A DNA stretch of 64,000 nt from Streptomyces sp. NBC_00490. Its GTDB lineage: Bacteria > Actinomycetota > Actinomycetes > Streptomycetales > Streptomycetaceae. Position 1 is the stretch's first letter. Each line of letters begins with the position of its first letter. This document shows positions 63,852-64,000 of this stretch, in pieces. Below the pieces are notes generated by a model. The model saw only the letters and a program-made list of their open reading frames with translations, was not told where the DNA came from and searched no databases. Location of the stretch: assembly GCF_036013645.1 (NCBI RefSeq), contig NZ_CP107869.1, positions 10,503,977 to 10,567,976 on the forward strand, in the 5' to 3' direction. The translations under genes were made by a program, and so were the position numbers.

Positions 63852-64000
63852 TGGGGCGCGGAGCGCACCAGTCCTGCCGGAATCCGACGGAGTCGGATTC
63901 CCTGCCGGGCCACGGAGTGGACCGGCATGCCAGAACGGAGTTCCGGCCCTTCCAGGCGGAGCCCGGAAACCGCCGCGTAGCGGCGGCGCGTCACGTTCGC
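63852..64000 (+). repeat. Telomere-like array of GNA-loop hairpins
   Basis: Six hairpins in a row with three-base loops: 63852-63870, 63879-63901, 63903-63927, 63929-63947, 63950-63968 (all loop GGA) and 63970-63986 (loop GTA). Stems are 7-11 bp; four contain one mismatch (G-A or A-C) at a similar place. On Streptomyces telomeres the 3'-overhang strand folds into such GNA-loop hairpins. The plus strand would be that strand if the replicon end lies to the right. The sequence is not the archetypal telomere. Confidence 0.8.

Noticed and set aside
63705..63980. A 91-codon plus-strand ORF at the window end
   Set aside because: It runs through the six GNA-loop hairpins, is Arg/Ser/Pro rich and has no ribosome site; the hairpins explain the sequence better.

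Overview
The window is high-GC actinomycete DNA. GTG and TTG starts, GC-rich third codon positions and several recognisable families point to Streptomyces or a close relative. It looks like the right arm end of a linear replicon. From about 63852 to 63986 there are six consecutive short hairpins with GGA or GTA loops, the form seen on the 3' strand of Streptomyces telomeres. The outermost gene (61017-63527) is a helicase of the type found next to such ends. Gene content fits a subtelomeric arm: mobile elements, broken genes, displaced copies of housekeeping genes and many predicted conflict proteins.

Layout. 1-5650: edge of an IS110 element, a GNAT-like protein, a large propeller-kinase, a small ORF and a dead NACHT ATPase. 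5792-10193: a restriction-endonuclease/STAND protein preceded by an ImmA/IrrE remnant, then a SLOG-TIR protein. 10304-13422: a complete IS5-family element with a second winged-helix ORF, a WD40 fragment and a transposase fragment. 13639-25176: a P-loop ATPase with thirteen 36-residue repeats, small membrane proteins and several unknown regulators or coiled-coil proteins. 25716-33411: an antitoxin/Fic-Doc-like pair, an HNH remnant, and a two-gene operon of alpha/beta hydrolase plus caspase-STAND-WD40.

33778-42672 holds a compact biosynthetic locus: a divergent HTH regulator, then overlapping genes for a family 2 glycosyltransferase, an archaeal-type S-adenosylmethionine synthetase, a TIM-barrel sugar isomerase, a Gfo/Idh/MocA oxidoreductase, a P-loop kinase-like protein and a NodU/TobZ-type carbamoyltransferase. 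A NUDIX gene, an S24/LexA fragment and an SRAP gene follow. The product is not predictable, but a modified, carbamoylated sugar or cyclitol is a reasonable hypothesis.

44079-53777: a low-GC small gene, a decayed copy of a two-recombinase element, and an apparently intact Tn554-like element (two tyrosine recombinases plus a methyltransferase cargo). The intact element sits between two different Y-family DNA polymerase halves in opposite orientations, both cut at the same homologous point. A pentapeptide-repeat membrane protein follows. 53925-57123: a plasmid-like module (replication-relaxation protein, LexA-type HTH, ATP-dependent DNA ligase). 57251-60078: truncated copies of dnaE and a DUF2252 gene. 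60057-64000: an HNH-like gene, the terminal helicase and the telomeric palindromes.

Calls rest on reading motifs by eye; no database search was possible.
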